A stretch of DNA of 64,000 bases from assembly GCA_964363305.1 (NCBI GenBank), contig CAYIHX010000008.1:38179-102178 (forward strand). The letters are read 5' to 3'. The number at the start of each line of letters is the position of its first letter. Within the stretch, counting starts at the first letter, position 1. The notes under the pieces were generated by a model. That model did no database searches. It was not told where the DNA came from and worked only from the letters and a program-made list of their open reading frames with translations. Below, piece after piece: positions 50,726-60,504 of this stretch. A program made the translations under genes and the position numbers. This DNA comes from CAYIHX01 sp964363305. Lineage in GTDB: Bacteria > Bdellovibrionota > UBA1018.

Positions 50726-52317
50726 GTGCGGAACGCTATTTACTGAAGACGAAGCGCGCCGGCCGGGTGCGCACCCGGGTCTGGGATGCGACTCAGCCCA
50801 TCGCGATCGGTGATGATCTGACCTGGGTGCTCGAACCCGATCAGGGCGCGGTGCGAGTGCGCTACCTCGGGGGCGCTGCTTCCGGGATCGAAAACGATGC
50901 CTCTTTGCTGGTGACCCGCGAGCAAGCGGCGGTCGGAAAAAAGATCGAGTTGCCGGACACGGGCCTCATCCTCGAGCTCCGGCGCCTTCGGCCGTTGCCT
51001 CCGGCTTATGCGCCACTCGACGCTTTGAAAAAAGATGCCGGTCCGCGGCTCACGCTGGGCTACGAGGGCGTCGGAAAAACACTGCTCGGTTATCAACGGA
51101 TTCACTCAGCCTATGTGGCCTATAGCCGGGGCAAGCCGGTATTTACCGTCGTCTCGAACGCGGACGGCTATCGATTCAAGGCGTTGCTCGACGGAGTGCG
51201 GATCAAAAAGCGCGGACAGGCCGGCGAGAGTGTTCGAGAGGGCGAGAGCGTGAGCATAGTGGCGGAGCAGATCGGCGAGATCACGATCGTGCGGGGCGCG
51301 CATTGGTGGAAATTCAACACGCTTTCCGAGGCGACGGTGACCGAGGCGGAATCCTTCTCGCGCAGCCATGCCGCAGGCGGTCTGACCGACGAGGGGAAGA
51401 GTGAGCGCGCACTTTTTTCCGGCGCTTCAATCGCGTTGGCCGCGCTCCTGATTTTTATTGCGGTTTTGCCGAAGACGCCGTCGCTGGTCGTCGAGCCACC
51501 GGAGGCGCCGGTCGTGAGATTTGTGGTGCAGCCGAAGGTGGTGCTCTTGCCGAAACCGATGACGGCCGTTCCGGTGCCCGTGGCGGCACCGGCTCCGGTT
51601 GTCCGGGCTGCGCGGCCCGCGCCGCGAGAGATGAAGAAAGTTCTGGTTGAGAAGAAGCCCCCACCGGCAGCACCGGCTCGACCGAAGGTCGATCCCCATG
51701 TGAGGGCCCAGGCGGCTTCTCAGGCTCGCCTCAAGGCTTTGCGTGAGGCCTTGGGTGGCGCGATGATGTTGACGCAGAAGGCGTCACCGAGCTCGCAAGC
51801 GGGGGGCGGCGGTGGAGCGGCCAGTGGTTTCGAGGGCGGTAGCGTCAAGGTCGGCCAAACGCGTGTGAAGGCCGGGTACAGCGGCAACGCCGCGCCGGTC
51901 GCAACCGTCGGCGGGTCGGCCGGCGGGGTCGGCTATGCGAGCGGTGAACGAGCGGCCGTGAAGACCGGAGGAAGTGGCTTCGTGTCCGTCGATGCGGGAG
52001 CAGCGCAGGTACAGGAAGGTTTGACCCGCGATGAGGTTGGCAAAGTGATTCACGGCCATCTGGACGAAGTCCGTTATTGTCACGAGACTGCGTTGCTCTA
52101 TAAGCCGAATCTCGAGGGGCGGGTGCTCGTGGAGTTCTCGATCAATAGCGGGGGGCGAGTCGTCGGAGCACGCGTGCAGAGCGAGAACGTGGGCGAGAAG
52201 ACGCTGCCGGGCTGCATCGTTGGCAAGCTCAGTCGTTGGCAGTTTCCGAAACCCAAGGGTGGCGTGACGGTGAAGGTTTCTTATCCGTTCAACTTTAAGA
52301 CGCTGGTGAGGGACTAG
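50722..52317 (+). CDS. AgmX/PglI-type TonB-like protein (GltG-like)
   Basis: 531 residues. The N-terminal ~220 residues form a cytoplasmic beta-rich domain; a transmembrane helix is at ~231-246 (IALAALLIFIAVLP); a Pro/Ala/Val linker follows; and the C-terminal ~100 residues (LTRDEVGKVIHGHLDEVRYCHETALLYKPNLEGRVLVEFSI, GEKTLPGCIVGKLSRWQFP) are the AgmX/PglI C-terminal domain with its Cys pair. Such proteins link an inner-membrane motor to the outer membrane. The two nucleotides TAG-GC before the next ATG keep it in the operon. Confidence 0.85.
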   Translation: MSAERYLLKTKRAGRVRTRVWDATQPIAIGDDLTWVLEPDQGAVRVRYLGGAASGIENDASLLVTREQAAVGKKIELPDTGLILELRRLRPLPPAYAPLDALKKDAGPRLTLGYEGVGKTLLGYQRIHSAYVAYSRGKPVFTVVSNADGYRFKALLDGVRIKKRGQAGESVREGESVSIVAEQIGEITIVRGAHWWKFNTLSEATVTEAESFSRSHAAGGLTDEGKSERALFSGASIALAALLIFIAVLPKTPSLVVEPPEAPVVRFVVQPKVVLLPKPMTAVPVPVAAPAPVVRAARPAPREMKKVLVEKKPPPAAPARPKVDPHVRAQAASQARLKALREALGGAMMLTQKASPSSQAGGGGGAASGFEGGSVKVGQTRVKAGYSGNAAPVATVGGSAGGVGYASGERAAVKTGGSGFVSVDAGAAQVQEGLTRDEVGKVIHGHLDEVRYCHETALLYKPNLEGRVLVEFSINSGGRVVGARVQSENVGEKTLPGCIVGKLSRWQFPKPKGGVTVKVSYPFNFKTLVRD

Positions 52318-52319
52318 GC

Positions 52320-54044
52320 ATGACGTCACGTGCATTCGTGCTTTTTCTACTGCTGGCCGGCGTGGATGGGTCGGCCACGCACGCCGTCGAGCCACGCTGG
52401 CGAACCGCGCAGGCTCCGGTTTCTAATGTCGAGGGCGCTTGTGACTCCGGTGAGAGCTGGGTTTTTCCCGCGCGCCTTCCGAGCTTGGCTCAAAAGGGGG
52501 TCGTCGACGCGGGACTCGGCGAAAGCAACGCATTCTCGGCGTTGATTGTCGGCCATCGCCTCAGATACGCGACCCAGACCGAAGACCCGGAAGTCAAAGC
52601 GCTCGGGGATTATCTGATCTATCGCGGTTTTCTTGATCTCGGTATTGTTCATCTCGCGCATCGGGGCTTCGTCGCGATGCTCTCGGGTCCTGCCGTGCCA
52701 CAGACACTGGGACTCCGTCTGGCGGCCTTCAACTGCCTGACTCGCATTCACGCTCGCTATCCTTCGATGGAGTTGCCGAAGGGCGCGGCGCTCGGAGTGC
52801 GGGGACTAGAGCCCTCATGGCTATCACGCGCGCAGCGAAAGATTTTCGCGGAGGGGATCCTCGCGGCCGCCGCCTGGAAGATTTCGGAGAAAGGGACCCA
52901 TGCGGACCTGGCCCTCGAGCACCAGCTCCTGCGCGGCAACCGGGGGCACGAGACGCTGCTTCTCGCGAATGAGTATGCGATTCGGGGTCAATGGGCTCCC
53001 GCCATTCAGGCCTCTGAACGGTTTCTGGCGATGGAGGACCTTTCGCCTTCGCTTCTCAAACAACGAGAGGGCGTCACGATCAATCTTGCGCGGCTCTATT
53101 TTCAGGCCGGTCAGCACGACCAAGCGGCCCTGATGTTTAAACGCGTGAGTCAGCGCAGCAACCTCGTTTCGCAGGCGTTGAACGATCTGGCCTGGAATCA
53201 CCTCAGCCGCGGGGATTACACGGAGGCGACCAGCGCCGCTTTCAATTTGATGAGCGGCGAACTTCAGCATACCTTCAATCCGGCCGCGCCCGTAATCGCG
53301 GCGATTTCTTACTTCGAGAATTGCCAATATGATGAAGCCCGTCGCGCCGTGGCGCTTTTTAAGCGCGTTTATGGAAAAAACTACCAGTGGCTTTACCGCT
53401 GGTACCAGAAAAACGCGCAGGCGCCGATCGGGCTGTATCCTCTTCTTGCCAAGTTCTCCGAACATCGCAAAGGCGCGCCGAAGCAGATCGCGTACGAGTG
53501 GCTCCGGTCGCCGGTTTTTATTTCGGAGCAGCAAGAGGTGAACCTCGCGCTCGATGAGCGAGCGCTCGTGCCGCACTTATTGGCGGAGTTTGCGCGGCAT
53601 CCCGATTACCAGCCGAAGAAACCGGCTTCGGCGTTGCCGCTTTTTCGTGGGTGGCTCTTGGGTTTTTTGCAGGAGCTGCCGCGCATCGAAGCCACCCTCG
53701 TGGCGCGGATCAATCGGGAGTTGACCTTTCGTAATCGCGTGATGATCGCCCAGTTTGTGGAAGCGCTCGACAACGTTCAGCTCCTAGAGATTGAACTCGA
53801 TAGCGCGGCCGGGGAGCGCATGCTCGCGAAGATCTCCGTGCGGGATCGTAAAGCGGTGCTTGAGCAGGCACGCGAGGAGGCCGCCGACAAACACGGCGAG
53901 CGCGGATCGACGCTCGATTGGGGGCGCGTGCCGGCCTCCGAAGCTTCTGAGGAAGAAAACGGCCAAGAGTCTTGGGAAGACGAGATCGGCGCGATACGGA
54001 CGGACGTCCTGAATCTTTGCAAAAAGAGCAAGAAAACGAAGTGA
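52320..54044 (+). CDS. Exported TPR protein of the motor operon
   Basis: 574 residues with a weak signal peptide (FVLFLLLAGVDGSATHA). Helix-pair repeats (LLLANEYAIRGQWAPAIQASERFLAMEDLSP, INLARLYFQAGQHDQAALMFKRVSQRSN, LNDLAWNHLSRGDYTEATSAAFNLMSG) make a TPR scaffold. A charged C-terminus ends KKSKKTK. The order resembles GltE/AglT in the myxobacterial set. No catalytic motif is seen. Confidence 0.8.
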   Translation: MTSRAFVLFLLLAGVDGSATHAVEPRWRTAQAPVSNVEGACDSGESWVFPARLPSLAQKGVVDAGLGESNAFSALIVGHRLRYATQTEDPEVKALGDYLIYRGFLDLGIVHLAHRGFVAMLSGPAVPQTLGLRLAAFNCLTRIHARYPSMELPKGAALGVRGLEPSWLSRAQRKIFAEGILAAAAWKISEKGTHADLALEHQLLRGNRGHETLLLANEYAIRGQWAPAIQASERFLAMEDLSPSLLKQREGVTINLARLYFQAGQHDQAALMFKRVSQRSNLVSQALNDLAWNHLSRGDYTEATSAAFNLMSGELQHTFNPAAPVIAAISYFENCQYDEARRAVALFKRVYGKNYQWLYRWYQKNAQAPIGLYPLLAKFSEHRKGAPKQIAYEWLRSPVFISEQQEVNLALDERALVPHLLAEFARHPDYQPKKPASALPLFRGWLLGFLQELPRIEATLVARINRELTFRNRVMIAQFVEALDNVQLLEIELDSAAGERMLAKISVRDRKAVLEQAREEAADKHGERGSTLDWGRVPASEASEEENGQESWEDEIGAIRTDVLNLCKKSKKTK

Positions 54045-54054
54045 GGAAGAACTC

Positions 54055-55053
54055 ATGAGCAACGATCGAATTTGGTACATGCATCGGAACGGAATGAAGG
54101 AAGGCCCGCTGACTTTGGCGGAGATGCTGAGCCGGAAGAAGGAAGGAAGCCTGAAGCCCGAGACCCAGGTGTGGCGCGCGGGCATGGCGGGTTGGGTGTC
54201 GGCAGGACAGCAGACCGAGTTCACAGGAGGGGGCCGAGAGCCCGAGTCGGATCGGGACTATGAGCAAAGCCTGATGATTGAGCTCAATCGCGGCGTGCGC
54301 GAGGTCGAGGACCGCACGACTGCGATCGACCGCGGGATGCTACGAAAAGCGAAGGGCGAGGCTCAACAAGCGGTCGTGCTCGAGCGTCGGGTGAGCGGAC
54401 GCATGCCCATGGGCATGAGGAGTGCGGTGGCCGGTCGTCAGAGTCGAGGAATGGGCTGGACTGGTTTTCTCGCGGTAGCGCCGGTGCTCGCGGTCGCGTT
54501 CGCCGCTACGGGACTGCGTTTGGGTTGGCTCGAACCGCAGGCGTTTGGCCCCCGGCTGTCGCCTTACCTGGAGCGCATTTTCTCGCCGGTGCCCGAGCTG
54601 TCCGGGGTGTCCGCGTCGGATCACGCGCGGCTGCGCGCGGCGGTTTCTTCGAAGCGCGTCGACGGAGTGGATGCCGCCTGGGTCTTCGCGCCTGCGTCGA
54701 TTGACGAAGCTCAAGGCAAGGACGGTCGCCTGGTGGTTTATCTCGGCAGTAATCTCCCCGACGGCGCCGTGGTGCGCGCCGGGCTGCGGGGTCCGGTCGA
54801 GGTCACTTTTCCTCTGACGGTCCTGCACGGTCTCGCTCGCTCTCGCCCGTTGGAGACGATGAAGGGGCAATCTTTGCCGAGTGGGAGTTACTTCGCCTTC
54901 GTCGTCGATGGGGACGAGGCGGATCAATCGGTCGCGGCACTGAGCTGGCTCCGGGCGCTTCCGCCTGACGCGGCAAAAGCAGCCGGTCGTTTGCCCGCCG
55001 GACTAGGTGAAAACCGGCGTTTTGTTTGGGGGCAGCAGGTCGAGCTTCGGTAG
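54055..55053 (+). CDS. GYF_2-domain membrane protein (GltJ N-terminus-like)
   Basis: 332 residues with GAGGAAGAA before the ATG. GYF_2 domain at 1-55 (IWYMHRNGMKEGPLTLAEMLSRKKEGSLKPETQVWRAGMAGWVS), a charged linker, a transmembrane helix at ~140-160 (GFLAVAPVLAVAFAATGLRLGWL) and a periplasmic beta-rich domain. In Myxococcus GltJ a GYF domain binds partners in the cytoplasm. Last gene of the motor operon. Confidence 0.8.
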   Translation: MSNDRIWYMHRNGMKEGPLTLAEMLSRKKEGSLKPETQVWRAGMAGWVSAGQQTEFTGGGREPESDRDYEQSLMIELNRGVREVEDRTTAIDRGMLRKAKGEAQQAVVLERRVSGRMPMGMRSAVAGRQSRGMGWTGFLAVAPVLAVAFAATGLRLGWLEPQAFGPRLSPYLERIFSPVPELSGVSASDHARLRAAVSSKRVDGVDAAWVFAPASIDEAQGKDGRLVVYLGSNLPDGAVVRAGLRGPVEVTFPLTVLHGLARSRPLETMKGQSLPSGSYFAFVVDGDEADQSVAALSWLRALPPDAAKAAGRLPAGLGENRRFVWGQQVELR

Positions 55054-55125
55054 GTAGACCTGGGCGGTTCGAGCGGTTATCATCATTGAATGTTTAAAAA
55101 CTTTCAAAGAATTAAAGGTCGAACG

Positions 55126-55521
55126 ATGAGGGGTGGATGGATCGGGTTCGGCGCGCTCGCGCTGATTGCGCTCGGGGGCTCGGGCTTGGCGTTGCTGGGA
55201 GTGGGGACGAGCGGCTGCGGCGCAGGCACTTGCACGAGTACCACTCGTGCGGTGGTCGGAAGTTGCACCTCGGCGTCGGGTTTCTGCAACGATTTTTCAG
55301 GCTCCACATACGGGGTGGCTCAGGTCCAAGCCTCGTGTACGGCCGGAGGAACGACGTTTTCGGCTTCGCCTTGCGCCACAACCGGTCGGGTCGGAACGTG
55401 TCTCGTATACTGTGGCGGCGCCTACGAGTCGAGCTATCGCTACTACTCTACTTTTCCGGGCGGCGTGACCAGTGCCGAGAGCCAGTGCGCGACGCTCAAC
55501 GGTACTTGGACCGCGAACTAA
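55126..55521 (+). CDS. Small exported Cys-rich protein
   Basis: About 131 residues from ATG 55126 (143 from ATG 55090; the later start has AAAGG ahead and fits the signal). Hydrophobic signal GFGALALIALGGSGLALLGVG followed by SGCGAGTCTSTTRAVVGSC. Nine or so Cys, several in the pattern CTSASGFCNDF, CLVYCGGAY, ending in a short domain. Unknown function; probably secreted or membrane-anchored. Confidence 0.65.
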   Translation: MRGGWIGFGALALIALGGSGLALLGVGTSGCGAGTCTSTTRAVVGSCTSASGFCNDFSGSTYGVAQVQASCTAGGTTFSASPCATTGRVGTCLVYCGGAYESSYRYYSTFPGGVTSAESQCATLNGTWTAN

Positions 55522-55829
55522 GCCTGAATTTTTTTCTCGCTCTTCCAGTACAGAAGGGCAGCCGGTAGGAAGCCCAGCACCGGGATGAGCGAAAAGGCGC
55601 CGAAGGCCATCGACCAGCGACGATCGTACTCGAGGCGCATGGCGTACCAAGCGATCAGGCTGACGAAGAGGAGTTGATTCATCCCGATCAGGATCTTGAG
55701 AAGATCGAGCGGGAAGAGGCTAGGAGCGAAGAAGGCGATGAGCAGCTGAAAAGCGCCAAGGCCTCCAATTCCTTGAATTCCTTGAATAAAAAATTTCCGA
55801 TCACTCTGAGCCATCGATTCAGCGTCCAT
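55518..55829 (-). CDS. Small integral membrane protein
   Basis: 103 residues with three hydrophobic segments (GLGAFQLLIAFFAPSLFPLDL, LIGMNQLLFVSLIAWYAM, MAFGAFSLIPVLGFLPAALLYW). The stop overlaps the opposite gene's stop by four bases. No family is recognised. Confidence 0.65.
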   Translation of the reverse strand: MDAESMAQSDRKFFIQGIQGIGGLGAFQLLIAFFAPSLFPLDLLKILIGMNQLLFVSLIAWYAMRLEYDRRWSMAFGAFSLIPVLGFLPAALLYWKSEKKIQA

Positions 55830-55940
55830 ATCCTAGGATGCTGCAATGACGATGCCGAGGGAGAACGGGGCGGACGGCCCCCTGTTGCCTATGAACTGTC
55901 CAAGAAGTGGACAACTGACTGGCGCGGGAGGTTGTCGTGA

Positions 55941-57131
55941 TCAAGAGAATTTGCCGTTCGCCATGAGAGGGTGATTTGCCTGGCTTGCGCGAGGGTGGCC
56001 ACTGAGCCCCTTCGCCCGATGATGCGCGCGGCACAGGATCTGCAAATTCTCCGGCGTACTTGAACCCCCAAAAATGAGTGGCACCTGGTGATCGATTTCG
56101 AGGGTCTTTGTTTCTTCGCACCTGCGTCCGGTTTGGGAGTCGCGGTACTCGCAGCGAAACTCGCCTCGCTGGCGGACGAGGCGGCGGGTCGCGGCTGGCA
56201 GATGGGGGCGGTAGGGCGTCGGTATCGACGAGGAGTGCGGGGACGAGCGTTGCGGAGTGGGCGAGAATTGTGGCGGCGATTGCGTCGGTGAAATTTGCAG
56301 AGTCGGCGGCGATTGGGTCGACGGTTCGGCGTTGGGAAATTGCGGGGCTGGTGCCTGTGTTTCTCTCTCTCGAGATTCGTGATCGGGAATTGGAGCCGCG
56401 CTTGTCGCAGAAGTCGCGCGCTGCACTCGCCGTGCGACGGCCTTTTCTCGCGCTCGAATCCCTCGCGACTCGCGCGCCTGGGCCCGCGCATCCCGTCGAA
56501 TCGGATCGTGCCGATTCAGGGTTTCCTCCACGGCCCAGGTAAGAAGCTCTTCGAGCGAGGCGCCGGGGCTTTTCTTGAAGTATAGTTCCCGGAGGCGCTT
56601 CAGTTTTTCCTCAAACTCCCGCGCGGCCTGAAATCGGATCTCGACCTTCGCTGGCGAAGTCGCACGAATCAGGTCGGCGGCCGCGGTCACGCCCTTCAAC
56701 GTGACGCCCTCTTTTTCGGCGCGCGAAAGAAGGATTTGCTCGGCACCGCGCTTGCTCTGGTTCTGAACCTCTCGGAAGAACGCGCATTTTTCTTCGGTCG
56801 GCACCGGGCGGTTTTTTTCCAGCGCTTGGATCAGCCCCTGCGCTGCGGCGATGTTAGTGAGTGTGAGCGACCCCCGCGCCAGATGGTCTTTGATCTCGGG
56901 CGTGGAGTTCAGCGCGCGAAGAGTTTGCAGTCGCCGATAAGCTGAACCCTCTTCGTAACCCAGCCCCTTCACGAGAAAAGTGAACAGACTCTCGAAACCG
57001 CGCATCAAGTACAGCTTTCGGTGCTCGATCTCTTGAAGAAATTCAAGCAACTCGGTCAGCGCCATGCGCTCTCGTGCGCGAGCATCGTAAGTTTTTTGCC
57101 AGAGAGTTTCATTTGAAAGATGGAGTGACAT
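55941..57131 (-). CDS. HNH endonuclease-domain protein
   Basis: 396 residues. A helical N-terminal domain (LTELLEFLQEIEHRKLYLMRGFESLFTFLVKGLGYEEGSAYRRL), a long basic and Pro/Ser-rich linker, and a C-terminal HNH domain with CEYRD, RRCEETKTLEIDHQVPLIFGG and ENLQILCRAHHRAK. Two pairs of Cys suggest zinc. Bdellovibrio and related genomes carry several such genes, often in recombined regions. AT-rich DNA precedes it. Confidence 0.85.
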   Translation of the reverse strand: MSLHLSNETLWQKTYDARARERMALTELLEFLQEIEHRKLYLMRGFESLFTFLVKGLGYEEGSAYRRLQTLRALNSTPEIKDHLARGSLTLTNIAAAQGLIQALEKNRPVPTEEKCAFFREVQNQSKRGAEQILLSRAEKEGVTLKGVTAAADLIRATSPAKVEIRFQAAREFEEKLKRLRELYFKKSPGASLEELLTWAVEETLNRHDPIRRDARAQARESRGIRAREKAVARRVQRATSATSAAPIPDHESRERETQAPAPQFPNAEPSTQSPPTLQISPTQSPPQFSPTPQRSSPHSSSIPTPYRPHLPAATRRLVRQRGEFRCEYRDSQTGRRCEETKTLEIDHQVPLIFGGSSTPENLQILCRAHHRAKGLSGHPRASQANHPLMANGKFS

Positions 57132-57467
57132 TTACGTTGGATGAATATCATGAATCTGTTTTTAGTTCTTCATTTTTATGGATTATTATAAAATAAAAGT
57201 GATAGAAATTGCCTTAAAAATAGGCATAAAATATAATATTTCTGACTATCGTTTTTGTTGATCGATGTTTTTTAGTGATTTTAATTGAGTAAATATAGGG
57301 CCGGTATAAAGTATTTAGTGTTTGATTATGGCATGCGCAAATCTTTGCCTCACAGGCCTGCTTAATGCGTCAGTGCCTTTGCTGGAGAACTCGCTCGGCG
57401 AGGGGCGTTCAGGAGCCTGCGCGGACCCCGTATTGATTCTTCTGCTCCGTTTTGGCAGTCTGCCCCC
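57132..57467. other. AT-rich intergenic region before dinB
   Basis: 57132-57320 is strongly AT-rich, unlike its neighbours, and may hold promoters for both divergent genes. It contains a short TGCCT/AGGCA inverted repeat (57210-57226). 57321-57467 is GC-rich with no gene. No LexA-like box is clearly seen. Confidence 0.5.
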
Positions 57468-58625
57468 GTGAAGCTGATATTCCATCTCGATCTCGACAGT
57501 TTCTTTGTCTCGGCCGCGCGGCTGCGCGATCCGCAACTGATCGGGAAGCCGGTAGCGGTAGGCGGCACCGGACCTCGAGCCGTGCTTTCCTCGGCCTCTT
57601 ATGAGGCGCGCCGGTGGGGAGTCCGTTCGGCCATGCCCACGGCGCAAGCCCTCCGTCTGTGTTCTCAGTTGGTCATCGTGGAGCCTGATTTTTCGCTCTA
57701 TTCCGATCTCTCGAAGAAGGTTTTTCAAGTCATCGAGAAGTACGCTCCGGTTTTTGAGCGCGTGAGTGTCGACGAAGGTTATCTTGATATGACCGGCACG
57801 GAGAAGCTCTTCGGGCCTCCGCTGGAGGCGGCGGCTCGGATTCGCGCCGAGATCGCCCAGCAAGTGGGATTGCCCAGCTCGGTCGGCATTGGGTCGAATC
57901 GCCTGGTTGCGAAGATCGCGACGGATCAAGCCAAGCCGAATGGAGAGCTTTGGGTCCTCCCCGGGACGGAAGCGGTTTTTCTTGCGCCTCTCGCGGTTTC
58001 CGTCATTCCTGGCGTGGGTCCGGCCACTACGAAGTGGCTGCACGAGCATGGGTTTTTCAAGATCTCCGACCTCCAGTCGGTGCCCGCTGGCCAGCTTGAA
58101 GCGGCGCTCGGAGAGCACGGGCAGCAGCTGTGGGATCGGGCTCATGGCCGCGGGAGTACTGAATTTTTTAGAGAAGCGAAAAATCCGTCGATTTCTCGGG
58201 AGACCACTTTTTCGAAAGATGTGCGTGATCCTGAGCGCATCGAACGCCTCATTTGGGGGATGTGTGAAGAGTTGGGGCGGGAGCTGAGAAGTGAGGACCG
58301 GTACGCGACGACCGTCCGGCTGAAGTTGCGGTATCCGCCGTTTGAGACGGTCGCGAGATCAAGAGTCCTTGATCTGCCTACGCGCTTGGATCGTGATTTA
58401 TTCGAGGCGGCGCATGCGCTTCTTCTGGCGCATTGGGCCCCCGATCGCCCCCTTCGACTGGTCGGCGTGGGTTTTGCCGTGGGGGAGGGGGTCGGTCAAT
58501 TCCAGCTCTTTGAAAGCCCAGAGAACCAGGAGCGATGGGCTCGCCTCGATCAGTTGAAGGATCGCATTCGCGCGAAATTTGGCCATGATGCCCTGGGGCT
58601 CGGGCGGAATGTTAAGACTGAGTAA
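57468..58625 (+). CDS. dinB: DNA polymerase IV
   Basis: 385 residues from a GTG. Y-family translesion polymerase with metal Asp8/Asp102 and Glu103 (HLDLDSFFVSAA, SVDEGYLDMTG), the RAVLSSASYEARRWGVRSAMP motif, the HhH region (IPGVGPATTKWLHEHG) and a beta-clamp-binding site QFQLFE near the C-terminus. No SOS box is seen and the ribosome site is weak. Confidence 0.93.
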   Translation: MKLIFHLDLDSFFVSAARLRDPQLIGKPVAVGGTGPRAVLSSASYEARRWGVRSAMPTAQALRLCSQLVIVEPDFSLYSDLSKKVFQVIEKYAPVFERVSVDEGYLDMTGTEKLFGPPLEAAARIRAEIAQQVGLPSSVGIGSNRLVAKIATDQAKPNGELWVLPGTEAVFLAPLAVSVIPGVGPATTKWLHEHGFFKISDLQSVPAGQLEAALGEHGQQLWDRAHGRGSTEFFREAKNPSISRETTFSKDVRDPERIERLIWGMCEELGRELRSEDRYATTVRLKLRYPPFETVARSRVLDLPTRLDRDLFEAAHALLLAHWAPDRPLRLVGVGFAVGEGVGQFQLFESPENQERWARLDQLKDRIRAKFGHDALGLGRNVKTE

Positions 58626-58666
58626 AACACTCAAGATAAAAAGAATTTTGGCCGATCTGTCTCCTG

Positions 58667-59476
58667 ATGGGTTTTCGCTCACTTTTCCTCATCGCAGTGG
58701 CTGCATCGAGTCTGTTTGCACGGGCACAGGAGGGCGCGTCGGAGGTCTTCTTTAATCTGGAGGCACTCGGTTGTCTCGACGAGATGAGGGTGGTGGGCCA
58801 TGCAGGGTTTTCCTACTCGGCCAGCCTCGATGCGTTTTTAATCGAAGGGGCGCGGGCGGGGAAAAACGGGTTTTTTTATACTCCGGTGGCACCTTCTCGT
58901 GGCACTGCTCTTCAGCCTCGGGTCTATTTTCTTGATGCCCAGGTGGCCTGTCCCGAAAGTCGAGTCAAGCGTCGAGACAAGGCCGACGTCGGCATCTGCG
59001 TGGTTCAGGCCATGGCCGCGACCCAGCCGGTCGAATTCGTCCTGAATGTACACGCGGATCGTTATCGCGGATTTGCCAGCCGTCCCCATCACCTCGTGGG
59101 CCGTGCCATCGCGAGTGACGCGCGCTTTCGTCTTCCTGACGCAACCACCGAGGACGCCACGCAGGTAGCGATGTTGCGAGCGATGACCGATTGGGTCGAT
59201 GACCGTCTCCGTCAGATGCAGTATTTTCTCGCGGTTCTTGATCCGGACGGTCGTCGAGGGTCCGAGCGTACCGCGCGTGTCGTCGAGACCGGTCGTTCGC
59301 TGGTGACCTCCTTGGATCCGGTGGTCAAGACCTGCGGCTCGGTTTCCGGGAGCGCGATCCAGTCCGCCCTCAAAGTTCTGGTTCAGTCTCACGCGCTGCT
59401 GAAGGATCATGTGGAAGATGCCGAGCAGGAGCTGAACTCCGGATCTACACGTCGCCCGGCCGGGTTCGCGCCGTAG
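58667..59476 (+). CDS. Exported protein of unknown function
   Basis: 269 residues with a signal peptide (SLFLIAVAASSLFARA). Four Cys (LGCLDEM, VACPES, GICVVQ, KTCGSV) in a mostly alpha/beta protein, with no motif recognised. It follows dinB by 41 bp. Confidence 0.7.
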   Translation: MGFRSLFLIAVAASSLFARAQEGASEVFFNLEALGCLDEMRVVGHAGFSYSASLDAFLIEGARAGKNGFFYTPVAPSRGTALQPRVYFLDAQVACPESRVKRRDKADVGICVVQAMAATQPVEFVLNVHADRYRGFASRPHHLVGRAIASDARFRLPDATTEDATQVAMLRAMTDWVDDRLRQMQYFLAVLDPDGRRGSERTARVVETGRSLVTSLDPVVKTCGSVSGSAIQSALKVLVQSHALLKDHVEDAEQELNSGSTRRPAGFAP

Positions 59477-59796
59477 GGGCTTGCCTCCCGCGCATTCTTT
59501 TTTCTCTCCCTTTCATATTCATATCTTTAAACTGCCAGTCTGTGTTCATACACACTCAAAGGGGGCAGTTTGCGTGCTCTATATGTTCACAAAAAATAGT
59601 TTTAATAATTAATTTGTGAACAATTAAAAATATAACATATTGAATATATTAAATAATTAATTATATAAACATTAATATCAAACTATTTAGTGAACAAAGT
59701 ACTTGATAAAAACACTTGGATGAGTCATGCTTTGGCTCATGGGTCTCTGTGGTTTGGAGGCCTTAACTGAAGCAAAGGGAAAGAAGGAACGACCTT
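59477..59796. other. AT-rich control region before the lipoprotein/TIGR02147 operon
   Basis: It holds an AAACTGCC/GGCAGTTT repeat (59529-59571), a TGTG-ttcata-CACA palindrome (59541-59554), a perfect TGTTCACAAA / TTTGTGAACA pair (59584-59622) and a further GTGAACA at 59690-59696. No gene. The ribosome site AAGAAGGA lies at 59783-59790. Confidence 0.6.
59584..59622. promoter_or_regulatory. TGTTCACAAA inverted repeat
   Basis: Arms at 59584-59593 and 59613-59622 are perfect complements with a 19-base AT-rich centre. The half-site recurs at 59690. It may bind the TIGR02147 regulator encoded in this operon. Confidence 0.5.
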
Positions 59797-60474
59797 ATGA
59801 AGTACCGGAACTCGACATCTCAAGCTGTTTTGATGGCCATGACCCTGTCTGTCGCGCTTCTTGCCGGTTGCGGCAAAAGTGGCGTGACGTTGCAGGCCGC
59901 ACCGCTTGCCGGTGCTTCCGCAGCCGCTCATTCGCAGCCAGCAGTCTGGAGTTTCGCTTTCGTGGCGGACGCTCTTTCTTCTGGTCTGATGACCCTGCTC
60001 ACCGGAGCTCGTACGGCTTTTGCCGCGGTCTCGCCTTTTACATCTTTCAAATTCTGTAATGATACCTTGGTCATGACAGATGTCGCAGGCAACACGGTCG
60101 CAATCAACGGATCTACTCAGCAGGCTGGTGTCGGGCTGTTGAGCTTCTCTTCAGCCTCCACTTCGGCAACGAGCATCGCCAGTCTGGATATTGCTGCCGG
60201 TACGCAGATTAAAGAGATCCATGTTACGTCGGCGATCAGCACCACCCTTTGTCCTGGATTTGCTGACGCGGTGGAGTTTGATCCTGGCGCGGGCGCCATT
60301 CATATCGCGCAGAACACGCAATTCAAGTTCGTGTACGCGACCCCCCTGACCATCGATGGCTCCGCTCAAACCATCAATTTGATGTTTGGTCAGATTGTCG
60401 ATGGGATGGTTGCCCTTGGTGCTGGCCTCAATGACAGCACGATTCAGAACGTCAACGTTGGACAGGTGCAGTAA
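59797..60474 (+). CDS. Exported lipoprotein, paralogue 1
   Basis: 225 residues with lipobox LLAGC. A domain shared with the gene at 61349: FAAVSPFTSFKFCNDTLVMTDVAGN, IKEIHVTSAISTTLCPGFADAVEFDPG and LMFGQIVDGMVALG. Two conserved Cys pair up in both. Unknown function; the pair brackets a TIGR02147 regulator. Confidence 0.75.
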   Translation: MKYRNSTSQAVLMAMTLSVALLAGCGKSGVTLQAAPLAGASAAAHSQPAVWSFAFVADALSSGLMTLLTGARTAFAAVSPFTSFKFCNDTLVMTDVAGNTVAINGSTQQAGVGLLSFSSASTSATSIASLDIAAGTQIKEIHVTSAISTTLCPGFADAVEFDPGAGAIHIAQNTQFKFVYATPLTIDGSAQTINLMFGQIVDGMVALGAGLNDSTIQNVNVGQVQ

Positions 60475-60504
60475 GCGTCGAACCGAAGCCGTGGAGAGAT
60501 AGGT

